The position numbers and the translations under genes are program-made. A model generated the notes under the pieces. That model did not search any database and was not told the origin of the DNA. It worked only from the letters and a program-made list of their open reading frames with translations. This document shows, piece after piece, positions 55,188 to 64,000 of a stretch of DNA of 64,000 bases (position 1 is its first letter; each line of letters starts with the position of its first letter). The DNA is taken from the NCBI GenBank assembly GCA_902606645.1, contig CACLHJ010000001.1, forward strand, positions 33,014 to 97,013. Reading direction: 5' to 3'. The DNA is from an uncultured Pelagibacteraceae bacterium (GTDB lineage Bacteria; Pseudomonadota; Alphaproteobacteria; Pelagibacterales; Pelagibacteraceae).

Positions 55188-55262
55188 TGGAGCGGGCAAA
55201 GGGGGTCGAACCCTCGACCTTCTCGTTGGCAACGAGACGCTCTACCACTGAGCTATGCCCGC
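55188..55262 (-). tRNA. tRNA-Gly (GCC)
   Basis: Minus-strand tRNA with encoded CCA. The 7-bp acceptor GCGGGCA pairs with TGCCCGC; the D-arm AGCTCAGTGGTAGAGC, anticodon arm CTCGTTGCCAACGAG with GCC in the loop, and TPsiC arm AGGGTTCGACCCC fold normally. It lies between the TPR gene and an FkbM methyltransferase gene. A weak hairpin with T6 follows the 3' end. Confidence 0.97.
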
Positions 55263-55383
55263 TTGTTAAAAAGAGATTATAAATAGAGGGTTTTTGAAAT
55301 GCAAGCAATAGTTAAAATCGTTAAAATGAAACTGATCTGTAGCTAAATTTGTGTACATAGTTTTTTCAATGCTATAATGGATA

Positions 55384-56220
55384 ATGATTAATTTTATTGA
55401 ACCAGAAACGCCAATTCAAATTTGTGACATTGGAGCTAGCCCTATAGATAAAACAGATTTTATAGAAGAATTGTTAATAAATACGAAGAGCAATTTAATT
55501 GGGTTCGAACCTAATAATAATGAATTTCAAAAACTAGATAAAAACAGTCTAAAAAAAAAATATTATGATTTTGCTATTGGAGATGGAACTGAAAAAATAT
55601 TAAATATTTGTAAAGCTGTTGGGATGTCTTCTTTTCTAAAGCCGGATTTAAATTATTTAAAAAATTTTTATGGATTTGAAGAGTGGTCTAAAATTATTAA
55701 TAAAATTAAAGTTAAAACAAAAAAATTGACAGATATTAAAGATGAAATTGATTTTTTAAAAATTGATGTTCAAGGATATGAGAGTGAAATTATAAAGTAT
55801 GGTAAGGATAAAATTAAAGAGTGTTTAGTAGTTCAGCTTGAAACATCACCTACTCCATTATACAAAGACGAGGCAACATTTGCATCTACAATTGTTCAAC
55901 TTGAAAAATTAGGTTTTTCTCTTCATATGTTTAATAATATAAACACTAGAAGCTTCAAGCCTACCATTATATCTAAAAATCCATACACCGGTTTGCATCA
56001 TCTTTTTCAATTAGACTGCGTTCTAATTAAAAATTTTAAAATTATTGAGTCCTATAACGTTGATGATCTAAAAAAACTTATTCTAATATTATTTCATTCT
56101 TTTAAATCTTATGATTTAGTTGATTATTTGGTAAGATTATTAGACAAAAAAACTAATAATAAAAATATTAATAAATTCAGAAATATTCTTTCAAAAACTA
56201 AAATAGAAAAAAAATACTAA
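55384..56220 (+). CDS. FkbM-family methyltransferase
   Basis: 278 residues. SAM-binding motif I reads CDIGASPID with IGFEPNN after it, and the FkbM-specific DFLKIDVQGYESEII follows. FkbM-like enzymes usually methylate a hydroxyl of a glycan, polyketide or peptide. The C-terminal 80 residues are extra and helical. It is flanked by tRNA-Gly and a decayed tRNA-Gly, opposite in strand to both. Confidence 0.87.
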   Translation: MINFIEPETPIQICDIGASPIDKTDFIEELLINTKSNLIGFEPNNNEFQKLDKNSLKKKYYDFAIGDGTEKILNICKAVGMSSFLKPDLNYLKNFYGFEEWSKIINKIKVKTKKLTDIKDEIDFLKIDVQGYESEIIKYGKDKIKECLVVQLETSPTPLYKDEATFASTIVQLEKLGFSLHMFNNINTRSFKPTIISKNPYTGLHHLFQLDCVLIKNFKIIESYNVDDLKKLILILFHSFKSYDLVDYLVRLLDKKTNNKNINKFRNILSKTKIEKKY

Positions 56221-56313
56221 TTTCAAATAACTTGGGACAAAATGTGATCATCAGTGTGGCCAAAAACATGCATATGTCGAATAAGGATTGATTAGTCTTG
56301 TAAAAGGAACGTG

Positions 56314-56360
56314 GACTACCTTGTTAGCAACGAACTACTCTACCACTGAACTATACCCAA
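56314..56360 (-). pseudogene. Decayed tRNA-Gly remnant (5' half)
   Basis: About 34 of 47 bases match the 5' half and anticodon arm of the intact tRNA-Gly in the same orientation, including CTCTACCACTGA exactly (minus-strand D-arm). The acceptor, anticodon-stem pairing and TPsiC arm are broken or missing. Together with the intact copy about 1 kb away it brackets the FkbM gene. Confidence 0.82.
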
Positions 56361-56429
56361 ACGTTCAATAAGCATTGAAGTATTAGCTTTTATCAAATTT
56401 AGTAAGAGACAAAATATTATATTCATTTT

Positions 56430-57275
56430 TTAGTAACCAAATTCTTTAAGATCATCTTTAAATGTTTCACTTAGTTTTTTAGCAAAATCTTTATCTAAGA
56501 TTGTTTTCCAATCATTCTCTGGTCCTAAGTTAAAAAAAGTTAACATCTTCTTTTTTTTTTTAGAAAAGATTGCCTCTGCAAATCCTTTTTCTTTTTCATT
56601 TTTTTTTAACTTACTAAATGAAGTTGAATTGACTGAATTTTTTAATTTTTTGATATTTAATTCATTTTTTTGGTTGCTAGTTAAATTTATAAATTGAATA
56701 ACTTCTTTTGTAACTTCATATGTTTTTAATAATAAGTCCTCATATCTTACAATTTTAATTGGTATATCCTTTTGGATTTTCCAGGATTTATAATGGTTTG
56801 ACCATGAGCTAATAAATTGAAAATTACCATAATTATTGTCACCTCTGTTGTCATAAATATATTTTTTATGATTAGTCATCCATGCTAATGAATCTTCATA
56901 ATTTAACTCATAATGATTGGATAAAGAAGTGATTACATTTCTAGGATCCCTAATTATATAGATACAACCCAAAGAATTCTCTTTATTAGTAAAAGGTCTA
57001 TTATTAATTTTTCCATAAACATTATGAGTTTTAAAAAATCTAATTTTTTTATCATAATTAATTTTTTCCTGTGCCTTTATCCAATATTTGGTCGTACCGA
57101 CTACATTTTTAGTATCGAGTGGGAAATCTTTAAAATAATCTTTTTCGGGGAATTGACCTATATTTTTAATTAAATCATTATGAAAAATACCATCTTTTGA
57201 ATAATAGTATGAACTAATTAGAGTCCTAAGCCAAGTATTTCCACTTTTGGGGTATGAGGCAATCCAAAATATCAT
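56430..57275 (-). CDS. Sulfotransferase family protein
   Basis: 281 residues. The PAPS 5'-phosphosulfate loop is YPKSGNTWLR at 8-17, and the 3'-phosphate motif IRDPRNVITSLSNHY is present. It moves sulfate from PAPS to a hydroxyl, usually of a carbohydrate or lipid. It ends 69 bases from the tRNA remnant; sugar-modifying partners in this stretch are the FkbM enzyme and possibly the TPR protein. Confidence 0.9.
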   Translation of the reverse strand: MIFWIASYPKSGNTWLRTLISSYYYSKDGIFHNDLIKNIGQFPEKDYFKDFPLDTKNVVGTTKYWIKAQEKINYDKKIRFFKTHNVYGKINNRPFTNKENSLGCIYIIRDPRNVITSLSNHYELNYEDSLAWMTNHKKYIYDNRGDNNYGNFQFISSWSNHYKSWKIQKDIPIKIVRYEDLLLKTYEVTKEVIQFINLTSNQKNELNIKKLKNSVNSTSFSKLKKNEKEKGFAEAIFSKKKKKMLTFFNLGPENDWKTILDKDFAKKLSETFKDDLKEFGY

Positions 57276-57324
57276 TTTACTAAATAATATAGTTTAATAT
57301 TATTTTTTTTGTTACAGTTATTTA

Positions 57325-57966
57325 ATGAAAAATTTACCAAAAATAGTTCCTGTTTTTCCTTTAAGTAATTTCATTATGTTTCCTGGTACATCTGTACCAT
57401 TAAATATTTTCGAACCAAGATACATTGATATGATCAACGACAGTATGAAATCAGATAAATTTATTGGTATGATACAGCCAAAAAAAATAAATGACTCTTC
57501 TAAAAACATTCCTAATTTACATAAAGTTGGATGTTTGGGAAAAATAACAAGTTTTAAAGATACAGAAAGTGGAAACTTTTTAATTGAACTTAAAGGGGTA
57601 ATAAGATTTGAGACTAAAGGAGAGAGAGATACAAAAAAAAAATATCGTTCGTGTGAAGTTGATTACTCTCCTTATTTGAGTGATCTAGAAATTAACAATG
57701 AAGATCTCAAATTTACAGACTTGGAGCTAATTTTTAAAGATCTAAAATCTTTGTTTGAAAAAAGAGGTTATGTAATAAATTGGAAGGCTCTAGAAAAGCA
57801 AAAACTAGATGAAACAATTAACGCCCTTGCGATGGCCTCACCATTCTCATTGGAGGAAAAACAAGTTTTACTTGAAGCTGAAAACCTTAGTACAAGAAAA
57901 AATAAAATAGCTGAGATATTAAGTACATATTCTCATGATGTTTTTGAAAACACAACACTTCAGTAA
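57325..57966 (+). CDS. LON peptidase N-terminal domain protein
   Basis: 213 residues. Lon substrate-binding (LAN) domain alone, without the ATPase or protease parts: VPVFPLSNFIMFPGTSVPLNIFE is the characteristic start. Stand-alone versions are common in Alphaproteobacteria; role unknown. Convergent with the monooxygenase gene, stop codons adjacent. Confidence 0.9.
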   Translation: MKNLPKIVPVFPLSNFIMFPGTSVPLNIFEPRYIDMINDSMKSDKFIGMIQPKKINDSSKNIPNLHKVGCLGKITSFKDTESGNFLIELKGVIRFETKGERDTKKKYRSCEVDYSPYLSDLEINNEDLKFTDLELIFKDLKSLFEKRGYVINWKALEKQKLDETINALAMASPFSLEEKQVLLEAENLSTRKNKIAEILSTYSHDVFENTTLQ

Positions 57967-59043
57967 CTAAATAGTAATTCCTTTGTCAGCAAAATTAATT
58001 AACAATCTATTTATATAAGGATTTTTGGCAATAATTTTTACAGACTTACTTAAAGCATTATTGTTTATTTTTCTCTCAAAATTAAAAAATTCATAAACCA
58101 TATCTACACCGTTTGAAAAAATATAGTTCTTATGTTTTATAGTATCTTCAAATTCTTTATTGACTAAACTATCTATAGGTAGCCCCAAAGCTTGCTTATT
58201 TTTTATTATATCTAATAGAATTCTTATATCTCTAAGGGTCATATTAAATCCTTGGCCAGCTAATGGATGGATTCTATGAAGAAGATCACCAAATGCTAAA
58301 ATATTTTTGTAATAGTATGACCGTAAATTGAATGATTTTAATTCAAAAGAATCTATTTTTTGAATATTTTTTATTTTATATTTAAAATTATAGTATCTGA
58401 TAATGTCTTCAATTTTGTCTTTTTTTTTATTTTTAGCTTCATGTATCGAATAAACGACAGAAGTTTCATTATTTGATATTGGAAGGAATGCCATTGGACC
58501 TCTCTTGGTGAAAATTTGTGTAGCTATATCATTTACGATAGCATGATGTTTAATTATTGCTGTATAGGCGAAACATTCATATTTTTTAACAATTCTTTTA
58601 CTAAAATATTTTTTAGTGATAATGTTAGAATAATCGGTATTAATTATAAGATCATAATTTTTTAGAAAACTTAAATTTTTATTAAAAGGAATTTTATTAA
58701 AGTATTTATTCTTGGATAAACTTTTTTTTAGTAATTGAAATAAATTGTCATTTTTTAAAATTGAAAATAGCTCTTGATTTTGATTTTCAAAATTTATTAA
58801 TTTTTCTTTTTTTAAATTATCTGTAAAAATTTCTATTTTTCTTAATTTCCAAATAATTTTACTAATATCAATGATATTATTATTAAAGAATTCAACATTA
58901 GCTTTTGAAACTCCAATTGTTCTTGATTGATTAAGTCTTTTAATTTTTTTTTTAGTTATTAAATCAACCTGTATATTCTGATTGACTAAAGCTTTCGCTA
59001 AAGTGAGGCTTGATAGCCCATTACCTATTATAGAAACTTTCAT
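57967..59043 (-). CDS. UbiH/UbiF-like FAD-dependent monooxygenase
   Basis: About 358 residues. The FAD fold is IGNGLSSLTLA (the third glycine is serine here). The second FAD motif is GDLLHRIHPLAGQGFNMTLRD, which identifies the ubiquinone-hydroxylase group. The ATG at 59043 removes a basic leader. It probably hydroxylates a ubiquinone precursor. Divergent from ftsK. Confidence 0.85.
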   Translation of the reverse strand: MKVSIIGNGLSSLTLAKALVNQNIQVDLITKKKIKRLNQSRTIGVSKANVEFFNNNIIDISKIIWKLRKIEIFTDNLKKEKLINFENQNQELFSILKNDNLFQLLKKSLSKNKYFNKIPFNKNLSFLKNYDLIINTDYSNIITKKYFSKRIVKKYECFAYTAIIKHHAIVNDIATQIFTKRGPMAFLPISNNETSVVYSIHEAKNKKKDKIEDIIRYYNFKYKIKNIQKIDSFELKSFNLRSYYYKNILAFGDLLHRIHPLAGQGFNMTLRDIRILLDIIKNKQALGLPIDSLVNKEFEDTIKHKNYIFSNGVDMVYEFFNFERKINNNALSKSVKIIAKNPYINRLLINFADKGITI

Positions 59044-59103
59044 ATTATTTTTAATTTTAACAACAAAAATTAGATGATACAAAGTGATTAAATTGATTCA
59101 TAT

Positions 59104-61188
59104 ATGGATATAAAAAAAACAGCCAATTTATTAGTTAATTTTGCCATAAAGCGTCTCGCAGAAATTTTTGGCATATTTATTTTTATAATTGGAAGCTTAC
59201 TGCTTCTTGCTTTAATCACATACTCTCCTGAAGATCCTAACTTTGTATTTCCTAATAATAGAGAAATTGAAAACTTATTAGGTTTCCAGGGTAGTTTTAT
59301 ATCAGATTTGTTCTTTCAATCAGTGGGACTAGTCTCTTATTTAATATCCCTAACTTTTATTTTAACTGGTGTTAACATATTTAGATTTAAAGAATTTTTT
59401 CTGCTAGTAGAGAATGTTTTTTTTATTATAGTTTATTGTATATTTGGAACACTCTTTTTAAGCCATTTTTATTCTGATGCTTTTACACTTTATATAAATG
59501 GGAATGGTGGTTTTGTTGGAAATTATTTTAATCAAACCTTTTTAAATTCGTTAGTTCAAATTCATGAAACAACTTCTTTTTATATTTTAATTTTTTTAAT
59601 ATCTTGCCTGTTCTTGATTAGTATAAATTTTAATCCTATTAAATTTTACAATTTATTTATGAAAATTTTTAAATATTTCTTAAAAAGAGAAGAAAAAAAT
59701 TACACTAATAAAAGTGAGATTATAAATGAATATATTCCTCAAGATGAAATAAAAAATCTTATACAAGAAGACCTACCATTTATAAAAGCTGAAAACAAAA
59801 TTAGTGAAAAAATAAAATTTAAACTTCCAAATATTGATTTATTGAGAGTTCCATCTAAAAAAGAAAGAGAAAATTCTGATCAAAATGAAACAAATAATTC
59901 TGGGTTTTTAGAAAAGATTCTTTTAGATTTTGGTGTAAATGGTAGTATAAAAAAAGTCAGTCACGGTCCAGTAGTAACTTTAAATGAGTTTGAACCAGCC
60001 GCAGGTGTTAAAGTCTCTAAAATAATAAATTTATCAGATGATATAGCGAGAAATACCAGTTCAGAGTCCGCTAGAATTGCAACCATACCTGGAAGTAATA
60101 CGGTGGGAATAGAGCTACCAAACAATTCAAGAGAGAATGTTTATTTAAGTGAAATTTTAAATAATGCTGATTTTAAAAAAAAAGATATAAAATTACCAAT
60201 TGCATTAGGGAAAAATATATCAGGTAAGCCAATAGTTGGTGATTTATTTTCTATGCCTCACTTGCTGATTGCCGGAACTACTGGATCTGGAAAGTCAGTT
60301 TGTATTAACACAATCATCTTGTCACTGCTTTATCGACACACACCTGATAAATGTAAATTTATTTTAATTGACCCAAAAATGCTTGAGCTTTCAACTTATG
60401 AAGGAATACCACATTTATTGTGTCCTGTAATAACTGAAGCAAAAAAAGCTGCCTCTGTGCTTGGTTGGGTAGTTAAAGAGATGGAGAACAGATATAGGCT
60501 GATGACAAAAGAAGGTGTTAGAAATATTGATGGATACAACGCAAAACATAAACTGCCGATGCCTTATATAGTTGTGGTTGTTGATGAAATGTCAGACTTA
60601 ATGTTAGTAGCTGGTAAAGAAATTGAAAATTATATTCAAAAACTCTCTCAAATGGCAAGAGCGGCTGGTATTCATATCATTATGGCAACACAAAGACCAA
60701 GTGTTGATGTAATTACAGGAACTATCAAAGCAAATTTTCCTACAAGAATATCTTTTCAAGTCACATCAAAAATAGATAGTCGAACAATACTTGGGGAACA
60801 AGGAGCTGAACAATTACTAGGAAAGGGGGATATGCTTTATATGTCTTCCGCTAACAGGATAGTTAGAATTCATGCTCCTTTTGTTTCAGATAATGAAATC
60901 GAAAAAATAAATAATTTTTTAAGATCACAAGCAGAACCAGACTATGTAGATGAAATATTAAACTTTGCTGATGAGAAAGAAATTGGAGATAGTACTAATC
61001 AGGGTGATAAAGATGAACTTTATCAACAAGCTTTAGAAATAATAAGGTCAGAAGGTAAAGCCTCAACTTCTTTTTTACAAAGAAAGCTACAAATAGGCTA
61101 CAATAGAGCTGCAAGAATTATTGATATGATGGAAGCTGATGGCATAGTTAGTAAAGCTAATCATGTTGGTAAAAGAGATGTTCTTTAA
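59104..61188 (+). CDS. ftsK: DNA translocase FtsK
   Basis: 694 residues. Four N-terminal membrane helices, a short linker and the motor domain: Walker A AGTTGSGKSV, LIDPKMLELSTYEGIPHLL, VVVDEMSDLM and ATQRPSVDVITG. A winged-helix gamma domain ends it (TSFLQRKLQIGYNRAARI), which reads KOPS. The linker is much shorter than in E. coli, as in many small genomes. It moves chromosomes during division. Confidence 0.96.
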   Translation: MDIKKTANLLVNFAIKRLAEIFGIFIFIIGSLLLLALITYSPEDPNFVFPNNREIENLLGFQGSFISDLFFQSVGLVSYLISLTFILTGVNIFRFKEFFLLVENVFFIIVYCIFGTLFLSHFYSDAFTLYINGNGGFVGNYFNQTFLNSLVQIHETTSFYILIFLISCLFLISINFNPIKFYNLFMKIFKYFLKREEKNYTNKSEIINEYIPQDEIKNLIQEDLPFIKAENKISEKIKFKLPNIDLLRVPSKKERENSDQNETNNSGFLEKILLDFGVNGSIKKVSHGPVVTLNEFEPAAGVKVSKIINLSDDIARNTSSESARIATIPGSNTVGIELPNNSRENVYLSEILNNADFKKKDIKLPIALGKNISGKPIVGDLFSMPHLLIAGTTGSGKSVCINTIILSLLYRHTPDKCKFILIDPKMLELSTYEGIPHLLCPVITEAKKAASVLGWVVKEMENRYRLMTKEGVRNIDGYNAKHKLPMPYIVVVVDEMSDLMLVAGKEIENYIQKLSQMARAAGIHIIMATQRPSVDVITGTIKANFPTRISFQVTSKIDSRTILGEQGAEQLLGKGDMLYMSSANRIVRIHAPFVSDNEIEKINNFLRSQAEPDYVDEILNFADEKEIGDSTNQGDKDELYQQALEIIRSEGKASTSFLQRKLQIGYNRAARIIDMMEADGIVSKANHVGKRDVL

Positions 61189-61736
61189 TGTTAAAATACC
61201 TTGTTATCTTTATATTTCTAATTTTAATAACAAACAGCAGTGCAAGTAATAAAGAAAAAATTATTCAAAATTTAAATAATACAAAAAATTTTGATTTTAA
61301 TTTTGAACAAAACATTAATGGAAAAATTGAGAATGGAAATTGTACAATTAAATATCCAAAAAAAATTTTTTGTGAATATGCTAAAAGTAATAATAAAATT
61401 TTAGTGTCAAATGGTAAATCTTTAGTTATTAAAACTATAACAAGTTATTATCGATATCCACTCGTTAAAACTCCTTTAAACTTTATTCTAGATAAAGAAT
61501 TCTTAATAAATAAAATTAACGTTTCAAAGGAAAGAATTGTTGATGGAACTTTAATCAATTATAAAATTAAAGAAAATGATATTGAAATTAATGTTTTTTT
61601 TAACAAAGAAACTTATGATTTAATTGGATGGCAAAATATAGATGTATATCAAAATTTTAATATAACTTTTATATCTTCAATTCGAAAAAATAGAATACTT
61701 TCAAAAAATATTTTTAAACTTCCAACTCAAAATTAA
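61188..61736 (+). CDS. lolA: LolA-like outer-membrane lipoprotein carrier
   Basis: 182 residues. A signal peptide (ending SSAS) precedes the half-barrel LolA fold with DFNFEQNINGKIENGNCTI, YPKKIFCEY and TPLNFILDK. It takes lipoproteins across the periplasm. The position just after ftsK (overlap of one base, TAATG) is the usual alphaproteobacterial arrangement. Confidence 0.87.
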   Translation: MLKYLVIFIFLILITNSSASNKEKIIQNLNNTKNFDFNFEQNINGKIENGNCTIKYPKKIFCEYAKSNNKILVSNGKSLVIKTITSYYRYPLVKTPLNFILDKEFLINKINVSKERIVDGTLINYKIKENDIEINVFFNKETYDLIGWQNIDVYQNFNITFISSIRKNRILSKNIFKLPTQN

Positions 61737-62236
61737 ATATTTATGATTTCAGTTTTAAATACTTTCATGCCTCTTGTTATATAATTATTCAAAGCATTTT
61801 TATGATCTAAAGTACAAGTATGAACCCAAACTCTATTAATTTTATTTTTAAAAGATACCTTAATAGCTTCTGACAATAAATATGATCCAAGTTTTTTGTT
61901 ATGGTACTCCTCTAAAATACCTAAATAAGCTATTTCAACTTCTTTTTTCTCTTGATGATGAATTAATTCAAAAAACCCCACCAAATCCTCTTTGTATTTT
62001 AAAACATATGTTTTAACATTTTTACCTGAGACGTAGTTTATCCACTGCTCTTCAGTCCAAATTAATCTATCCACCCATTTGTGTTTATTACCAATGTTTT
62101 TATAAAAAAATTTGTTTAGCTGAAAATTAATTGGATCTAATAAATTTAAAGAATAGTCATCAGAAGGCTTAGATCGTTGATTTAGATCTTCAAGAGAATT
62201 GATTTCTAAGTAATTTCTTTTTACTTCTTGTGTCAC
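61733..62236 (-). CDS. GNAT-family N-acetyltransferase
   Basis: 167 residues. Acetyl-CoA motif A is visible around IAYLGILEEYHNKKLGSYLL and the C-terminal WVHTCTLDHKNALNNY. Substrate unknown. It overlaps HIT by 4 bases and lolA tail-to-tail by 4, so it is part of the his-HIT minus-strand run. Confidence 0.82.
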   Translation of the reverse strand: MTQEVKRNYLEINSLEDLNQRSKPSDDYSLNLLDPINFQLNKFFYKNIGNKHKWVDRLIWTEEQWINYVSGKNVKTYVLKYKEDLVGFFELIHHQEKKEVEIAYLGILEEYHNKKLGSYLLSEAIKVSFKNKINRVWVHTCTLDHKNALNNYITRGMKVFKTEIINI

Positions 62237-62598
62237 TCAACCATTTTTCCGACAATTTCACCTCCAAAGAGATGGAAATGTAAATGAGGAACCTCTTGAC
62301 CGCCATGTTCATTGATATTAGCTAAAGCTCTATAACCTTTACCTACATCTGTTGAAATTCCAAGTTTTTTTGCAACAATATTTATACCTTTTAACAACCC
62401 TACCATCTCTTCAGATGAAGCATTTAAACTAAAATCATCTAAATTAACATATTTCCCCTTTGGGATTACTAAGGCATGAATTTTTTTTTGTGGATTAATG
62501 TCATGAAAGGATAAAACAAAATCATCCTCATATATTTTATTACAAGATATCTCTCCTCTTAAAATTTTTGCAAAGATATTGCTTTCATCATAACTCAC
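62233..62598 (-). CDS. HIT-family (HinT-like) nucleotide phosphoramidase
   Basis: 121 residues. The histidine triad is VPHLHFHLFGG, with FAKILRGEISCNKIYEDD at the front. HinT-like enzymes hydrolyse AMP-lysine or other AMP-amidates. It overlaps hisE by 4 bases, a coupling common in Alphaproteobacteria. Confidence 0.93.
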   Translation of the reverse strand: MSYDESNIFAKILRGEISCNKIYEDDFVLSFHDINPQKKIHALVIPKGKYVNLDDFSLNASSEEMVGLLKGINIVAKKLGISTDVGKGYRALANINEHGGQEVPHLHFHLFGGEIVGKMVE

Positions 62599-62879
62599 TT
62601 TAAATCCTTGTTTTTTCTTTTAATTAATTCATTCATCACTTCCTCAATTTTTATTCCACTTTTTTCAAGATACATAATTAAGTGATATATAACATCTGCA
62701 GCTTCATGAATTTTATTTGTATCTTGTTCTACAGCTTCTATTAACTCATTGATTTCTTCTAATACTTTTTCTTTTGCCAAAGATTTATCTTCTAAAAGCT
62801 TGTTAGTATATGAGCCCTCGACAGGATTACTTTTTCTCTCTCTTGCAAGGGTTACGAGATCTTCTAAAATTTTTAACAT
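62595..62879 (-). CDS. hisE: Phosphoribosyl-ATP pyrophosphatase
   Basis: About 94 residues from the ATG at 62879. EEINELIEAVEQ and HEAADVIYHLIMYLE give the metal-binding MazG-like acidic residues. It removes pyrophosphate in histidine synthesis step two. It is separated from hisF by one base. Confidence 0.92.
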   Translation of the reverse strand: MLKILEDLVTLARERKSNPVEGSYTNKLLEDKSLAKEKVLEEINELIEAVEQDTNKIHEAADVIYHLIMYLEKSGIKIEEVMNELIKRKNKDLK

Positions 62880-62880
62880 A

Positions 62881-63633
62881 TCAAATCCTAACAGGTATAT
62901 CTTTTGAAGCCAAATATTGCTTGGCTTCATTAACTGAATAAGTACCATAGTGAAATATAGATGCTGCTAAAACAGCGCTTGCACCTGATTTTATTCCATC
63001 TACTAAGTGATCTAAAGTTCCAACTCCACCAGATGCAATAACTGGAATATTCACCATTGAAGATATTTTTTGCATTAGATCAATATCATATCCTGACTGA
63101 GTTCCATCTCTATCCATAGAGGTAACTAACAACTCCCCAGCTCCACAATTCTCCATTTTTGTTGCAAATTCCAAGGCATTTATTCCTGTTGAATTTCTTC
63201 CCCCATGAGTAAAAATTTCCCATCCACTTTCGTTTCTCTTTGCATCAATTGCCACAACAATACATTGTGAACCAAACTTTCTTGAACTTTCTTCAACCAC
63301 TTTTGCATTTTGAACTGCCGCAGTATTAATTGATACTTTGTCTGCTCCACAATTAAGTAATTTATTTATATCCTCAACACTTCTAACGCCACCACCAACT
63401 GTTAATGGTACAAAACATTTCTTAGAAGTTTTATCTACTACGGCGTAAATTGTATCTCTATTTTCATTTGAAGCAGTAATATCTAAAAAGCAAATTTCAT
63501 CTGCACCACCATCAGAATAAATTTTTGCTTGCTCAACAGGGTCACCTGCATCCTTTAAGTCTACAAAATTAATACCCTTGACTACACGACCGTTTTTAAC
63601 ATCCAAACAAGGTATTATTCTTTTTTTAAGCAT
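62881..63633 (-). CDS. hisF: Imidazole glycerol phosphate synthase, cyclase subunit
   Basis: 250 residues. [35 protein letters not shown] and VIASGGVG show the HisF barrel with its catalytic Asp residues. Works with HisH, which is not seen in the window. It overlaps hisA by 8 bases. Confidence 0.97.
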   Translation of the reverse strand: MLKKRIIPCLDVKNGRVVKGINFVDLKDAGDPVEQAKIYSDGGADEICFLDITASNENRDTIYAVVDKTSKKCFVPLTVGGGVRSVEDINKLLNCGADKVSINTAAVQNAKVVEESSRKFGSQCIVVAIDAKRNESGWEIFTHGGRNSTGINALEFATKMENCGAGELLVTSMDRDGTQSGYDIDLMQKISSMVNIPVIASGGVGTLDHLVDGIKSGASAVLAASIFHYGTYSVNEAKQYLASKDIPVRI

Positions 63634-64000
63634 CTAATTCTTTAGCTAGTTGATCCAAATTAATATCACCATCGTATATAGCTTTACCAACTATAATTCC
63701 TTCGATATTCTTATTATTTAATTCTCTAGCCTTTTTAACATCATCAATCGAAGAAACACCACCAGATATTACAACTGGACAATTTGAAATTTCGGCAACT
63801 TTGGATGTTTCCTCAAAATTTGGTCCTTGCTTCATTCCGTCCTGATTAATATCTGTATAAATTAATCTAGTGACACCAAAGTCATTTACCTCTTTTAAAA
63901 AATCCAAAGTTAATTGATTGGAATTTTCTTTCCAGCCAGATACAGACAAGTATCCATCTTTAGCATCTAAACCTAAGGCAATTTGAATTGGAAATTCTTT
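63626..64000 (-). CDS. hisA: Phosphoribosylformimino-AICAR-P isomerase, C-terminal part
   Basis: The last 124 codons of hisA; the gene continues past the right edge. [17 protein letters not shown] begins the visible part, with [30 protein letters not shown] and [11 protein letters not shown]. It is a (beta/alpha)8 barrel of histidine synthesis, transcribed ahead of hisF, hisE and HIT. Confidence 0.95.
   Translation of the reverse strand, partial: KEFPIQIALGLDAKDGYLSVSGWKENSNQLTLDFLKEVNDFGVTRLIYTDINQDGMKQGPNFEETSKVAEISNCPVVISGGVSSIDDVKKARELNNKNIEGIIVGKAIYDGDINLDQLAKELDA

Overview
The window is AT-rich, densely packed alphaproteobacterial DNA. Gaps are short and many genes overlap by 1 to 14 bases. 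The gene content fits the SAR11 clade (Pelagibacterales) or a close relative: a TRAP transporter, a two-ATPase ABC importer with a very abundant type of binding protein, tandem FMN hydroxyacid dehydrogenases, IalB, DUF2794, DUF4212 with a sodium:solute symporter, a compact ccm operon and a hisA-hisF-hisE-HIT run. The taxonomic call is inferred from content and style only, since there is no rRNA gene in the window.

Region 1 (1-17.7 kb, mostly minus strand) is uptake and oxidation of small organic substrates. It holds a TRAP transporter (dctM partial, dctQ, and dctP followed by a strong terminator hairpin) and a GlpSTPQV-like ABC importer whose two ATPases have complementary motif losses. A zinc alcohol dehydrogenase is probably in the ABC operon. 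A divergent GAF/Fis-type regulator without an AAA+ domain follows, and then a hydroxyacid block: MFS carrier, D-2-hydroxyacid dehydrogenase, GlcD-like FAD oxidase, class I aminotransferase, two tandem LldD-type enzymes and a PagL-like protein.

Region 2 (17.7-27.7 kb) is cytochrome c maturation (ccmCDEFGH, without ccmA or ccmB), HspQ, YciB, DUF2794, a Bax-inhibitor-1 family protein, an aldo/keto reductase, IalB, argG and two small membrane proteins including PsiE. Region 3 (27.7-33.3 kb) looks like a light-response or flavin cluster. It has a photolyase-like protein that begins directly with the FAD domain, a GATase, a 42-residue DUF2256 protein, an FeS-BCP-type cryptochrome/photolyase that seems to lack most cluster cysteines, an SDR without the catalytic tyrosine, and a secreted PQQ-type sugar dehydrogenase.

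Region 4 (33.2-40.2 kb) is housekeeping: TauD-like dioxygenase, folD, yggT, mscS, hemD, hemC, tsaD and a MORN-repeat protein. Region 5 (40.3-43.9 kb) is the best candidate for an undescribed system. It encodes an SGNH-like secreted protein, a membrane-anchored ferritin-like protein, a NodU/CmcH carbamoyltransferase and a 53-residue single-helix membrane protein, a set that recalls the sxtI-K-L neighbourhood. Region 6 (43.9-53.8 kb) has an EVE protein, an acetyl-CoA synthetase with a polylysine head, a DUF4212/sodium:solute symporter pair, rpe, a heparinase II/III-like protein, purH and a PCD/DCoH protein.

Region 7 (53.8-57.3 kb) is a small accessory stretch around tRNA-Gly: a TPR protein, an FkbM methyltransferase, a decayed second tRNA-Gly and a sulfotransferase. 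Region 8 (57.3-64 kb) returns to core genes: LON-domain protein, UbiH-like monooxygenase, ftsK, lolA-like, GNAT, HIT, hisE, hisF and a partial hisA. No rRNA, CRISPR array, insertion sequence or replication origin was seen, and no gene-free gap exceeds about 210 bases.
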